64,000 nucleotides of DNA, taken from Hirundichthys speculiger (lineage: Eukaryota; Chordata; Actinopteri; Beloniformes; Exocoetidae). Shown here piece by piece: positions 46,802 to 56,400 of the stretch; the first letter of the stretch is position 1; each line of letters starts with the position of its first letter. A program made the position numbers and the translations under genes. The stretch lies in NCBI GenBank assembly GCA_018398805.1, contig JAGFBZ010000688.1, positions 1-64,000 on the forward strand, given 5' to 3'. The notes under the pieces are model-generated. The model was given only the letters and a program-made list of their open reading frames with translations. It searched no databases and was not told the DNA's origin.

Positions 46802-49800
46802 TGTGTGTGAAAGGGACGTTTCTATGTGATTGCATTTACTGCCATTGATCTTTGAACACCGCATACATCCTGTGGGTGTGTATGCAAAGCGCCAAGGAGG
46901 AGCAAAGTCAGCTCGGGGTGGGGGGGTGGGGGTTGCATAAACGCAAACAATAAAAAATAAAAATAAAACCAAATATAAAACTAATCAGGAGTTGAGGTTG
47001 TTGAATAAAGTGTGGCCGTCACAGGAAACAACCAAACTACTGGCTGTTCTGATGCGTTTTATCTCCTGAACCTGTGTAGAGCAATTCAATTGGGGGGGTG
47101 GGGGGGGGTGGGGGGGTGGGGGGTGGGGGGGCAGCCCTGATAGAAGAGCTGAGCTCAAACACTGATAAAACATCTGAGCTCCTGAACGGGCAGGTACCGT
47201 ATTTTCCGGACTATAAGCCGCTACTTTTGTCCCACGCTTAAAACCATGAGGCTTATACAGAGATGCGGCTTTTCTATGATTTTTTCTTCAGCCCTCAGGG
47301 GGCGCTCTAGCAGGAAGTGCAAAAACCAAGAAACAAACTAAGTTAAAGGCTACTCTGTTTTTGTTAAGTAGCCTATGTTGGCTATGCTACTCTACTTTAA
47401 TTTTGTGAGCATCAATACCTGTTATTATTGGACAAACTGATTAATCCAGGTGTGTCGGACCATTGTGGCTATATGTGACAAAATAAATACAGTGGTACCT
47501 CTACTTACGAACGCCTCTACATACGAAATTTTCAGGTTACGAAACTCATCGACGGGAAAATATTGCCTCTTGTTACGAAAGAAATTTCAGGATACGAAAG
47601 GCAAAAATACAGTAGCGCTGCTACTCGTTTACTAGGGATGAGTATTGGCAAGGACCTCGCAATATCATGATACTTGGGTCACGATGCAATATTATCATGA
47701 TGTCGCGATATCACGATATATTGCGATATTCTAGCCAGTTAATATAAAAATTAAAAGTAGAGATGAAAAATCAAGTTGCTGCATATGTTCATCAGATGAT
47801 ATTGATCATTCAGAGGACAAATGAGTTAAAACTATTTGCTTTCAAAACAACCTATTTATTGTTATTATTAGTGTTTTTGCACATTTAATAAATAAAATAA
47901 ATAGAATAAAATTTTCCTAAAAAAATTGGGCGGCTGAAAATCGCCACATATTGCCAAATCTTTTTTTTTTCACATCCCTAATAAATAAATAAAATAAAAT
48001 AAATAGAATAAAATTTTCCTAAAAAAAATCGATATTATATTGGGCGGCCGAAAATCGTGATATATTGCCAAATCGATTATTTTTCACACCACTAGAGTTT
48101 ACCGAACGTAAACATAGCTGTCGGCTCTGTATCTCGGTTTAAAAGCGGTGCGTCCAAGCTGCTCTGCCATTGGCTATCGCTTAGCATCTTCCTGGCATCC
48201 CATTGGCTAGGAGGGCCCCTTGTCTGTATGAGCGTAACCCAGCAACCAGGTAAACAAACTATTTTTACCTCCGCCAAGGAGATTATGTTTTTGCTGGCGT
48301 TTATCCATCTGTCTGTGTTCAAGATAACTCAAAAAGTTATAGATGGATTTTGATTAAATTTTCAGGAGTTGTCAGAAATGTGAAAAGGAAGAACTGATTT
48401 CATTTTGGTTCTGATCCGGAAGAAATCCTGGATTCTGGATCACTTTCAAATTTTCGATAATTGTTGCGCTTGGTGGAGGTCTGCGCTCTCTGAGTGTTTT
48501 TCTAGTTCTAACATGTATTTCTTACAGGTTTTTATGTCATTTCATGTCTTATTTATAATTTATAACAAAATTATGTTTAAATTTTAGGGGGCTTGGAACG
48601 GATTAGGGCATTTAAATGGAAAACGCTTCTCTACTTACGAAAGTTTCAGGTTACGAAACTACTTCCAGAACAAATTAATTTCATAAGTAGAGGTACCACT
48701 GTATTTTGTTTAAATTTTAGTGGGTGTGGCTTATATTTAAGTGGTAAGTGTAAAAAACTAAAATAAAGATCTACGGCCGCAGTGATGTGCAGACAGATCA
48801 AGTCAAGATAGAAAAACCTCCGTTGGTGACACGTGAATACATCCGTGAAACCCATTTTCCTCACCAGCTCAGCGTCCTGAACCACGGCAGCTCGTAGGAA
48901 TGGTAAACTCTGTAGCCGATGGTGATGATTTCATGGAAGCACTTGATCTGCACACCCATGACCTGCATCACATGATCCGCACGGTTAGAAGTGTAACGGA
49001 GGGGCCACACACGCAGTTAAAGTGACAGCTTGGATTAAAAACAGATGACGTGCGGAGAGAGCAACTCACCCACCAGTATCAGAGTAACTGGTCCCATGTA
49101 GATGATGAGGAAGAAGCCTGAAATCATGGCCAGAGACAGAACTCCTCGTATCCAGTAATTCTTCCATCTGTGAGGGTCGGAAACATCAAATTGCTGATGA
49201 TTATTTCTTGAGGGACATATACAGTCATGGAAAAAATTATTAGACCACCCTTGTTTTCTTCAGTTTCTTGTTCATTTTAATGCCTGGTACAACTAAAGGT
49301 ACATTTGTTTGGACAAACATAACGATAACCACAAAGATTGCTCATAAGAGTTTTATTTAAGAGCTGATATATCTTACCATTTTTCCATGGTTTTCTTGAT
49401 TATAACCTAAATCACTTAAGTTTTTACATCAATAGCTATGGGCGTTGTGTACTGCCAAAAACACTGCTTTTATGCATTCAGTGTTTCTTTTCTGTCTGTT
49501 TTAGTCACATGATGACGTTTAGTGGTTATTAAAATGAACAAGAAACTGAAGAAAAAATGGTGGTCTAATAATTTTTTCCATGACTGTATAATGACTAGCG
49601 CTGGGCAACAATTAAAATTTCTAATCGCGATTAATCGCATGATTTCCCTGATTAATCACGATTAATCGCATTGTATATGCAAAATCAAATAATGAGTTCA
49701 AAAGTAGTGTAAAGGTCACTTTTATTTAAATGTTCTGCTGCCATATGAACTAAAGTGTCATAACATTTGTTGTTCAAACACTTTTAACATCAGCACTTGT

Positions 49801-52800
49801 CAGTAACACATATTTAGTGTAAATCTCATCTTAGAAAATGTCAAATAAAATAAAGCTTATTGCCACTGCCAGGGCATTAATGTCATCCTGTTTTTATAAA
49901 AATTTTAAAAAGTCTACCAACAAAATCCTGAGCCACAATCAGAACATATAGGACATATAGGACAATATTTTAATCTACAAGTCATATTCTCAAAAATTAG
50001 GGTCGTTTTATAATTGAGGACAAGGCTTTCTGTTGTCATTACACATCTGTGCCACTAGATGGAACCGCACTGCAGTAACCAGCTAGAGAACAGCAGGACA
50101 GTGAACACATGGAGCAGATCTGATGATCGTCTTGAACAAAGTGGTTTTAAAGTTTTTTTTCAGACAGAATTGTTAATATTGCTACCTGAGTTGCTACCCG
50201 AACTGTAAAGTTCACAGATTTTACTGTTCTCCATGTCTGTTTTAGCTTTTCCGCATATCACCTGCCAATTGTCTTCTGGTTCTGCAGCAGCCAGTAGCAG
50301 ACTTTTCAAAATAAAAGCACGTGAGCAACATGCGTTAACGCGCGATAAAATATCGGCGTTAATAAATTAATGAGTTAACGCTATAATAACGCGTTAACTT
50401 GCCCAGCTCTAATTATGACCCACTTTTTACACGCTCATATGCATAATTAAATTAAACAGAAACACAGACACGCGGACTAAAACTGTCCTGTCAATCATTT
50501 CTTTGCTAATTCATTTTAAGGGGGCGGGGCTAGCCACTCGATTCGACTCCGTCCCACTATGTTGTGCCTTTTTGGAAATCAGTGCTGCAGCTTTGCGCCA
50601 CCCTCCTGGGCAGCAGTAACGGGAGGCTGAATTGAGACGAAGACGGGCCGACTGGATAAATCTCGCTCTGATCTGGGTCTGTGATGTCACAAAACCTTGC
50701 AGATCTGAGTGGCTGGCCTTCATCCCTCTCTTCTCCAGGCCATACCTCCACCTCTCTAGATGTTCCTCCACCTGCTCTCTGCTCTCTCCACAGAAATTAC
50801 CTGTTTTAATGTTCTGATTGTGGCTCAAGATTTTGTTTGTAGATTTTTTTTAATTTTTCATAAAAAAACAGGATGACGTTAATGCCCTGGCAGTGGCAGT
50901 AAGCTTTATTTTATTTGACATTTTTTAAGATGAGATTTACACTAAATATGTGTTACTGACAAGTGCTGATGTTAAAAGTGTTTGAACAACAAATGTTATG
51001 GCACTTTAGTTCATATGGCAGCAGAACATTTAAATAAAAGTGACCTTTACACTACTTTTGAATTCATTATTTGATTTTGCGTATACAACGCGATTAATCG
51101 TGATTAATCAGGGAAATCATGCGATTAATCGCAATTAAAAATTTTAATCGTTGCCCAACCCTAATAAAAATATATTACATCTCTAATTTTTTTTGTTTTT
51201 TGGCATGAAAACAAACAGATGCTCACTTCAGTCCTCAGTCGAGCCTTAGGCTCTTGCCGATTGTGCTAGCATAATTTTTGGCATAATCTGAGGAATTGAG
51301 CATTATTTTTGCCCTTTTTCCAAAAGTAGCACTGCTAGCATAATCCGTATATTTTCTTGTCTTAATAGCACAATTTTAGAATAATTCAAGAAAACGAAGA
51401 TCTCAGCTACTAAAACGATAGATTACTATTAACAGTTGGCAGGGGCGCCGCTAGGGATTTTGGGCCCCATGAAAAGAATCTTTACCGGGCCCCCAACACA
51501 GCGGCGAAATTTGTTGATGCTATTTTTGATCATCATTAGGGGTCTCTCTGGGCCCCCCTCAATCATGGGCCCCTATAATCCGTATCCTTTACCCCCCCTT
51601 TTCGGCGCCCCAGACAGTTGGTTCCACTGCTATTTTGCGATTGCTTTTTAGTTGTGTTGAGATACCGCGGGAATTCGATGAAACAAACCGGAAGTCTGTG
51701 TCTCGGTCCCAGACTCCTTAGTCTTTCTCCCAGTGTTTACTCGAAATTTGCATACTTCACCATGGTAACTGGAGGCCATTTGAGTGCAAAACGTTGCGCA
51801 AACTGTGTCACGCTCTGCTACGCGCAATGGTTAGCAAGCTTTCCGCGGATAGTTATCCACCACACTATCTAGGCTTTGTGCAACCTATTTTTGTTCGCTG
51901 GATAACTATCCGCTGGATAGCAGATTTATCCGCCGTATAGGCCTAACCACCGGATAAAGTTACCCAGGTTTTAAACAACCGGGCCCAGAACGTCAGGCCA
52001 GGGTTAATAAAATACATTTTCAAACTTGTCTTGTGAGTTGTAAGGTTTGTGCACAGAATAATTTTTTTAAAAAGTAGCTTAATTTTGAAAAGCGAGCATA
52101 ATTGGGGCAAAAAACGAGCACTGCCACTAGCATAATATGTCACTTTTACTAGCACAATCGGCAAATGCCTATCTAGCCTCCACTGCTTTCTCCCATAACT
52201 TCACTGTGTGGCTCATCAACTTTAGTCCTCTGCAGCTCACTCAATCAAAATAATCGCAACCAGCACACCGGTGCACTCTTTCTTTCCTTTTTTTTTTTTT
52301 TTAAACCACCGCCACCTCTGCTGTCATGTCAGCACGGCCACGCCGGCGGAGGGAGGCTTTGTCCCAGAGGGTCTGCTGTGGCGAGGCGCTGCTGCACCGC
52401 CGCCCGCTGCCCAGAGATCAAAACAAAAGAGCTGCACAGGAGCCAAGCAGGGCAGCGAGCCTGCTGCCGTATGAATGGAGGGAAAACAGCTGCATCATGA
52501 AAAAAAAAAAAAAAAAAAAAAAGCTGCTGCTGCTTCCACTCAGCACCGCAGCGTGAATCTCTCCTCCTCCGTTCACCTTCAAGCCTTTTTACGCCTTTTT
52601 ACTCACTCCATTAATCTACCTCCTCATCTCCTCAGCCCTTGCCCCTCCCCTCTGTCTGCAGGGATTTGCGCCTCCCTCCTCGTGAGCCTTTAAGCCCGGT
52701 GAGCCGGCCGTCGCCCGCCGGTCGCGCCCTCCACCGGGCGCAGGATGAGGCCTCTTCAGTTTCTCCTGGAAACTGAAACCTGCAACACCTCCCGAAGATC

Positions 52801-53300
52801 CATTTAATCTGTTCAATCCGACCGTACGCAACGTAGCGGAGAAGCAGGGCGTTGAACAACCTGCCGACGCAACGCCAAGGAGGAAAGACGTCAGCACCGT
52901 TGCGCCGCACCCAACGTCAATACGAACCGTGCGCAGTGAAATTAAGTACGAGTTGCTTGAGTTTTTTTAATTGGCTCTCGGAGTTAAAAAAAAAAAAAAA
53001 AAAAAAAGAGTTTATTTCCTTTAGTTTCTTGTGGAAAAGCTTTCTGAGACCAAAAGGAGACTCAAACACTTATAAGGTACTTCGCTCGGACGTACATGTT
53101 TCTGGGGTTTCTGGGGTTGCGTACCTGGGCGGCAGGCCCTCCAGAGCTTTGTTCAGACATTCAGGAGTGTTGTCCGTGTCCGCCGTGGACAGAGGAACAT
53201 CTGGAGTGTCTGCTTTGGAGTCAACGTCGCCCTCTCCCTCGGCGTCGCCGGCCAGACCCAGGCCCAGGCCCAGACCCAGCCTGTCATCGCCGTCGGCCTC
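33575..53300 (-). CDS. cds1: Phosphatidate cytidylyltransferase (CDP-diacylglycerol synthase), CDS1 type, 5' exon missing
   Basis: The enzyme condenses phosphatidate with CTP to make CDP-diacylglycerol for phosphatidylinositol synthesis, in the ER membrane. Twelve exons (listed separately) join in phase into 437 residues ending in TAA at 33575-33577. Human CDS1 has 461 and CDS2 445, so only a short N-terminal exon is missing. The CDP-diglyceride synthetase signature is complete across exons 11 and 12: [10 protein letters not shown] followed by D, then [10 protein letters not shown]. The body has many membrane helices. CDS1 is preferred over CDS2 because of the [42 protein letters not shown] and LQPEQQL blocks, which match human CDS1 better. 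Some residues (VICNDIMAY) are CDS2-like. I see no frameshift or internal stop. It converges with tmem175. Confidence 0.93.
33895..33965. repeat. hAT-like end remnant
   Basis: GGGCCGCGGCCCACACGTTTGGAATCACTGCTCTA resembles the right end of common vertebrate hAT elements, quoted here by position only beyond GGGCCGCGGCCC. Confidence 0.3.
33974..34632 (+). mobile_element. PIF/Harbinger-like MITE with Myb/SANT frame, copy 2
   Basis: Diverged inverted ends (AATTCCTCTTTAATTCAG and TTAATTCCGAATTAAA regions) enclose a 71-codon Myb/SANT-like frame at 34178-34393, in frame where copy 1 is shifted. It is cut short by TGA after QVKNK. Located in cds1 intron 12. Confidence 0.6.
34711..35108. mobile_element. 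TTAA-flanked MITE in cds1 intron 12
   Basis: The ends AGGTGGGGTGGGTGTTG and CAACACCTACTCCACCT are inverted repeats with TTAA on both sides (34707-34710, 35109-35112), the target of piggyBac and Kolobok elements. A CCCT run lies inside at 34922-34950. Confidence 0.75.
35323..35426 (-). CDS. cds1: cds1 coding exon 12
   Basis: It encodes [20 protein letters not shown] and then [14 protein letters not shown]. It holds the catalytic Asp residues of the signature [10 protein letters not shown]. The acceptor is TCCACAG and the donor GTCAG|GTAATT. Confidence 0.96.
36402..36767. mobile_element. hAT-type MITE with perfect 8-bp target duplication
   Basis: CCAATAAC lies at 36394-36401 and again at 36768-36775. 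The ends are TAGGGGTTAGTATTGG and TTTCACACCCGTA. In cds1 intron 11. Confidence 0.9.
37571..38647. mobile_element. Complete hAT-like element with perfect 8-bp target duplication
   Basis: ACGTTAGT lies at 37563-37570 and 38648-38655. The ends are TAGGGGTGCACGATAACT and TTATCGTGCATCCCTA. It is the reference empty copy for the split relative at 18721-21141. No transposase frame is intact. It ends about 50 bp from cds1 exon 11. Confidence 0.92.
38700..38819 (-). CDS. cds1: cds1 coding exon 11
   Basis: It encodes 40 residues including [20 protein letters not shown] and the first half of the enzyme signature, [10 protein letters not shown]. The acceptor is TTTCAG and the donor AAA|GTAAGG. A hAT-like element starts only about 50 bp into the following intron. 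Confidence 0.95.
38993..39145 (-). CDS. cds1: cds1 coding exon 10
   Basis: It encodes 51 residues with [19 protein letters not shown] and a [11 protein letters not shown] end. This is the lumenal/loop region that varies between paralogs. The acceptor is CTCCCCAG and the donor TGG|GTGAGT. Confidence 0.92.
39241..39309 (-). CDS. cds1: cds1 coding exon 9
   Basis: It encodes [20 protein letters not shown] and then GFI; the [12 protein letters not shown] motif is conserved across the family. The acceptor is CTGCAG and the donor ATC|GTGAGT. Confidence 0.95.
39356..40179. repeat. 20-bp minisatellite, TCTTCTACCGTCCTCTACAG
   Basis: About forty units in strict 10/20-bp register in cds1 intron 9 region (39310-43441). 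It is open in all three plus frames, so a 330-codon frame here is not a gene. It resumes at 41008-41112 after the L2 insertion. Confidence 0.97.
40180..41007 (+). mobile_element. 5'-truncated L2-clade LINE fragment
   Basis: It encodes the C-terminal part of an L2/Maui-type reverse transcriptase, 40194-40805: [59 protein letters not shown] and [10 protein letters not shown], ending in TAA. The 3' UTR ends in GTGCTATACAAATAAACTTG and TTGCC repeats, the standard fish L2 tail. The catalytic YADD region is lost by 5' truncation. The 5' end carries a 15-bp foldback. Confidence 0.9.
41008..41112. repeat. Continuation of the 20-bp minisatellite
   Basis: The same TCTTCTACCG/TCCTCTACAG units as before the L2 fragment, showing that L2 landed inside the array. 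Confidence 0.95.
41900..43300. repeat. 30-bp GC-rich minisatellite with BssHII/AscI sites
   Basis: Units of the form GGCGCGCCCACAGGGACCTC plus GTAGGGACCT, built from 10-bp subunits (CAGGGACCTN). There are about 45 repeats over 1.4 kb, open in several frames on both strands. It lies in the cds1 intron before exon 8. Confidence 0.97.
43442..43529 (-). CDS. cds1: cds1 coding exon 8
   Basis: It encodes [20 protein letters not shown] and then FFGRTPLIK. The ICND and FFGRTPLI blocks are family-invariant. The acceptor is CTTCCAG and the donor AAG|GTAAAA. The next intron, 4.1 kb, holds two minisatellites and an L2 fragment. Confidence 0.95.
43735..43817 (-). CDS. cds1: cds1 coding exon 7
   Basis: It encodes [18 protein letters not shown] and then IQNLFEGMI plus a split Trp. 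FAWTH and IQNLF are CDS1-type; human CDS2 has FGWTH and IHNLF. The acceptor is CCATTTCAG and the donor CTG|GTAAGC. Confidence 0.94.
44794..44852 (-). CDS. cds1: cds1 coding exon 6
   Basis: It encodes [19 protein letters not shown], identical to the human stretch. The acceptor is CTTTCACAG and the donor ATG|GTGTGT. Confidence 0.94.
45160..46010. repeat. AT-rich low-complexity tract in cds1 intron 5
   Basis: (TA)n, GATAGA-type, GGGGGGA and (AAT)n/(ATT)n runs follow each other, including about 17 AAT triplets at 45841-45891. No coding content. Confidence 0.9.
46437..46576 (-). CDS. cds1: cds1 coding exon 5
   Basis: It encodes the split Trp, then [19 protein letters not shown], a VQREEP loop and [13 protein letters not shown]. 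The acceptor is GCCTCAG and the donor GGCAG|GTGAGT. Both ends agree in phase with exons 4 and 6. Confidence 0.94.
46744..46801. repeat. (TG)n microsatellite in cds1 intron 4
   Basis: About 28 TG dinucleotides. Confidence 0.97.
47197..48748. mobile_element. Three-layer nested MITEs in cds1 intron 4
   Basis: The outer CCGTATTTTC element starts at 47197. It is cut by a mariner-type MITE (47490-48701, TA flanks, CAGTGGTACC ends), itself cut by a hAT-type MITE (47633-48094, ends TAGGGATGAGTATTGG and TTTTCACACCACTA). The outer element resumes at 48704 and loses its right end near 48748. Confidence 0.75.
48865..48962 (-). CDS. cds1: cds1 coding exon 4
   Basis: It encodes [20 protein letters not shown] and then [12 protein letters not shown]. 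This is one of the most conserved cytosolic loops of the family, and RVY matches CDS1. The acceptor is GATGCAG and the donor GCTG|GTGAGG. It ends in phase 2. Confidence 0.93.
49074..49167 (-). CDS. cds1: cds1 coding exon 3
   Basis: It starts with the conserved [12 protein letters not shown] (human WKNWWIRGILTL) and encodes the first membrane helix. The acceptor is CCTCACAG. The donor is taken as CTG|GTGGGT because that keeps the frame into the next exon; the nearby GTGAGT would break it. Confidence 0.9.
49223..49586. mobile_element. Tc1-type MITE with about 60-bp TIRs
   Basis: The ends CAGTCATGGAAAAAATTATT and its inverted match AATAATTTTTTCCATGACTG have TA on both sides. In cds1 intron 2. 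Confidence 0.88.
49596..50411. mobile_element. hAT-type MITE with near-perfect target duplication
   Basis: ATAATGAC on the left and ATTATGAC on the right (7 of 8). The ends are TAGCGCTGGGCAA and TTGCCCAGCTCTA. The Tc1 MITE ends just 10 bp before it. Confidence 0.85.
50815..51165. repeat. Inverted partial copy of the 49596 hAT-type MITE
   Basis: The reverse complement of about 49596-49920, ending in TTAATCGTTGCCCAACCCTA. The stretch between the copies (50420-50815) is GC-rich and unassigned. Confidence 0.7.
51200..52190. mobile_element. TIR element with a nested hAT MITE
   Basis: TTGCCGATTGTGCTAG near 51256 and CTAGCACAATCGGCAA near 52149 are inverted ends of an unassigned element that contains the hAT MITE at 51440-51613. 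Confidence 0.5.
51440..51613. mobile_element. Short hAT MITE with perfect 8-bp target duplication
   Basis: ACAGTTGG lies at 51432-51439 and 51614-51621. The ends are CAGGGGCGCCG and CGGCGCCCCAG. Confidence 0.92.
53125..53300 (-). CDS. cds1: cds1 coding exon 2 (first one found)
   Basis: It encodes 58 residues plus a split Arg. This is the acidic cytosolic N-terminal region, ending in the conserved [15 protein letters not shown] (human: TPEILKKALSGLSSR). The acceptor is GCCAGCAG; an alternative acceptor three bases upstream would add one Gln. The donor is [21 protein letters not shown] run near its start is unusual. Confidence 0.85.
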
Positions 53301-53627
53301 CTGCTGGCACAAGAACACACAAGACGTTCAGAGAAGAGACCTGAGCTCTCATGTCTGTACAGGTGACCCTCACCTGCACCCGTCCATGACAGCCAGACCA
53401 GTCAACTAACTAGACAACACGTCTCCCTGACATGTTTGACGGCTGATTTCCTGTTAATGAACTCAGATGAGACCGAGACTGTTGCTTTGGACCTGAACCC
53501 TTGAACTGTCTGGTGGTTCGGTGACGCTGGGTGGCGTTACTTTTTAGTTCATTTTAAACAGGACTTCTCCTTCAAATCACACAGAAAACAGGCTTCCAGA
53601 ACCACCTTCTTTCATCTCTGCAATTAG

Positions 53628-54990
53628 GGTTGTAGCGATACACTAATCTCACAATAAGATACACAATAACTATCGGGCCGATAACAGGAAATCATTCCGA
53701 TAAGTCCGATATCACGACAAATAGCCCCGATAACATATATTTTTGTCAACACAGCAGTGTCTCGCTCCCTCTGAGCCTTGAATGACCAGCAGTGAATGTT
53801 ATGTTCAAGTGACGTCGGCATAATCAGAAAAACGATTACTCAATCAGGAAAATCAAGAATACCCCCTCATGCCAGAAAACAACTCGTTAACTCGGTCATA
53901 ATTTTATTAGTTGTTGACTTGAATCGATATTCGCAGTATTTCCCCTCATGTTACACATAAAAAAGAAAAGAAAATAGAAAAGGCTGAAAGAACGACTAGC
54001 AAATGAGGGAATCTCGGAATTTACGTTACACCTTGAATGCAGCCTGCAGCACAGCGCTGATCACAACAAACATGGCGGCGTGGAACTTCGTTAAAGTTTC
54101 AGAAGAAGATAGTTTGGTGGTTATTTGTGACGAATCCTCCGAGTGAATTCAACGAGGAGGGAAGCACAAGCTTTAATACGTAAAACCTGATCAGCCACCT
54201 ACAACATAACAATCGCTTCCATGGAGTTTTGAAATCGTGCTAACGTGAGCTAACAGAAGCTAATGCTAACATGCGCAAGCCAGCAGCAGTCTCTCCTCTC
54301 CCTCATTCCTCTCATCTAAAGCTTCCATGAGATTAAAAAATAAAAACCAAAAACTACTGAACCTCATTTACTTTAATTAAAGGTATTAATTTAAATGGTA
54401 CCACAAGCCAAAATCCTTTAGCTGTTAATCTTTTTCAGTTTGTAATTTTGATGCATGTATTTCCATCAGTTCAAGGAGCCTTTATTTTTTATATCAGTCA
54501 GTAATGAACCTTATTTAAGTTAATGTGAGATATCAAATAGGTTTGTTTGATAGATTTATGAAAATGTTTGAGAGGCTTGACAATAGTTATTCAATGGAAA
54601 AAAATAAATAACTGTTCATTTAAAAAGTCAAAACTATTTTTGATTTTGTTCATAGTATTGATGTAATGATCTTAGGTATATGTGTGTGTTATCAGTTATC
54701 GGCATCGGCCTTTAGGAGCTGAAAGTTATCGGTATCAGTTTTAAAAAACACTTATCGTGCATCCCTAATACACGATATTCGGCTCACGATATGATATACA
54801 GTGGAGGAAATAAGTATTTGATCCCCCGCTGATTTTGGCAGTTGTCATACTAAGAAATAAATGAACAGTCTCAGACTTCTATTGCAGCCTTATTTTAACA
54901 GTTATAGAAAGAATATTGAAAAAAAATTCAAGAAAATTACATGAAATGAAAAATAAAAATTAATTAGCTAGTCATTGAGGGAAATGTTCA
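53628..54990. mobile_element. Nested hAT-like elements and a Tc1 fragment
   Basis: A GTAGCGATACACTAAT-type MITE starts at 53628, is split by a hAT-like element (about 53663-54767, lacking its first bases) and resumes at 54768 with ACACGATATTCGGCTCACG. A Tc1-type end CAGTGGAGGAAATAAGTATT starts at about 54799 and is truncated near 54990. Confidence 0.65.
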
Positions 54991-55778
54991 TGACATCATT
55001 AGAGTCATTAGAGTTGGATGTAATGAGTTCAGGAAGTGCTGAAAGTGGAAGCGCGCTGTGGTTTGAAGAGGTGCTGGAGCTCTGGAGGTGTGACTGTAGA
55101 TTTCTGCTCAGATATTAACGAGGAAACGGAAACAAGCGTGACTGAAAAAGGAGGTAAAAATAGCGAAAAACCTCCGTCAGACTGTCCCGACAACAGAGGA
55201 GGTAAAAAGAGCCAACAATCGTCAGATTTTATTTCAGGTGTTCTCATCTTCTATGAATTCTGGTCACAGAAGTCTTCACATACTTCCGTCAGGAGTCATC
55301 GCGGCGAAACCGGTCTGGCAGGAATGAAAACCTGAACTAGAACCGACCTGCTGGACCACATATCAGACGTTGGCGCGAAGGTGGGAGCTCACTTCAGGTG
55401 TTGTTTCAGCAGGGACGTCTGGGCGTGTTCGTCCCGCCCACCTGAGATGATCTCAGGACTAACTGGGAGGAGTCGGCTCCTGCCAGGATGGTTTCAGTGA
55501 CCAGAGCTCCAAGAATCAGGAAACAACGATGCTTGAACACATCTCCACACCTGTCAGGTACAGACCAGCAGACAGCATGACTGTCTGGATACCGTCAAAG
55601 GGTGGTGGGTGGTGGGGGGGGGGGGGGGTGCTTGCTTGCACCATCTCATCTCACCATCTCTGCCTTTTTCTAGCTCTCTGCAGCTCACAAGGGAGCAAAA
55701 TGCTCATTACAGAGATCAATACTGTTAAAAAATAAACAGCCTGGCTGCCATTGGAACTCACACCTGCAGAGTAATCCA
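54991..55778. other. Unassigned stretch upstream of cds1 exon 2
   Basis: A 99-codon open frame at 55036-55335 resembles no known family. A G-run lies at 55608-55629. Nothing else is recognised. Confidence 0.3.
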
Positions 55779-55840
55779 TGTCTTTAACCTCCATGTCTTT
55801 AACCTCCATGTCTTTAACCTCCATGTCTTTAACCTCTGTC
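55779..55840. repeat. 15-bp tandem repeat
   Basis: Four units of CATGTCTTTAACCTC. Confidence 0.92.
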
Positions 55841-55989
55841 ACTCCAACTGGGTCGGCCTGAGCTGCTTTGACACCAAATCAGAGAACCTCAGAGCCCTTT
55901 TTTTCTTTGCGCCCACGCTCACGTCGCAGAGAGACGCTGAACACGCAGCACAAACGATGCTGAGTCACACGGCGTGACGCAGCACAGGC

Positions 55990-56065
55990 TGCTGTGAAGG
56001 GCTACGCATGCTGAACCTGACGGCCAGAGCCGGCTGCTGCTGAAGCTGCTGCTGCTGCTGCTGAA

Positions 56066-56150
<85 letters not shown>

Positions 56151-56400
56151 AAGCTGCTGCTGCTGTTGCTGAAGCTGCTGCTGTGGCCGGCTGCTGCAGC
56201 TGCTGCTGCTGCTGCTGTTGCTGTTGGTGCTGCTGCCGGCTGGTGCTGCTGCTGAAGCTGCTGCTGCTGCGCCATTGCTGCTGTTGCTGTGGCCGGCTGC
56301 TGTGAAGGGCTACGCATGCTGAACCTGATGGCCAGAGCCGGCTCCTGAAGCTGCTGCTGCTGCTGTTGAAGCTGCTGCTGACGGCTACTGCTACCGCAGA
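55990..56400. repeat. CTG/CAG trinucleotide array inside a local duplication
   Basis: An uninterrupted run of 28 CTG triplets at 56067-56150 is flanked by shorter CTG blocks broken by GAA, GTT and CCG. The array sits between two copies of GGGCTACGCATGCTGAACCT (56000 and 56308). It probably lies in cds1 intron 1. Polyser/polyAla/polyGln frames are artefacts. Confidence 0.93.

Noticed and set aside
55036..55335. 99-codon frame with Ser/Lys-rich sequence
   Set aside because: No recognisable family, no Kozak or splice support; left as unassigned.
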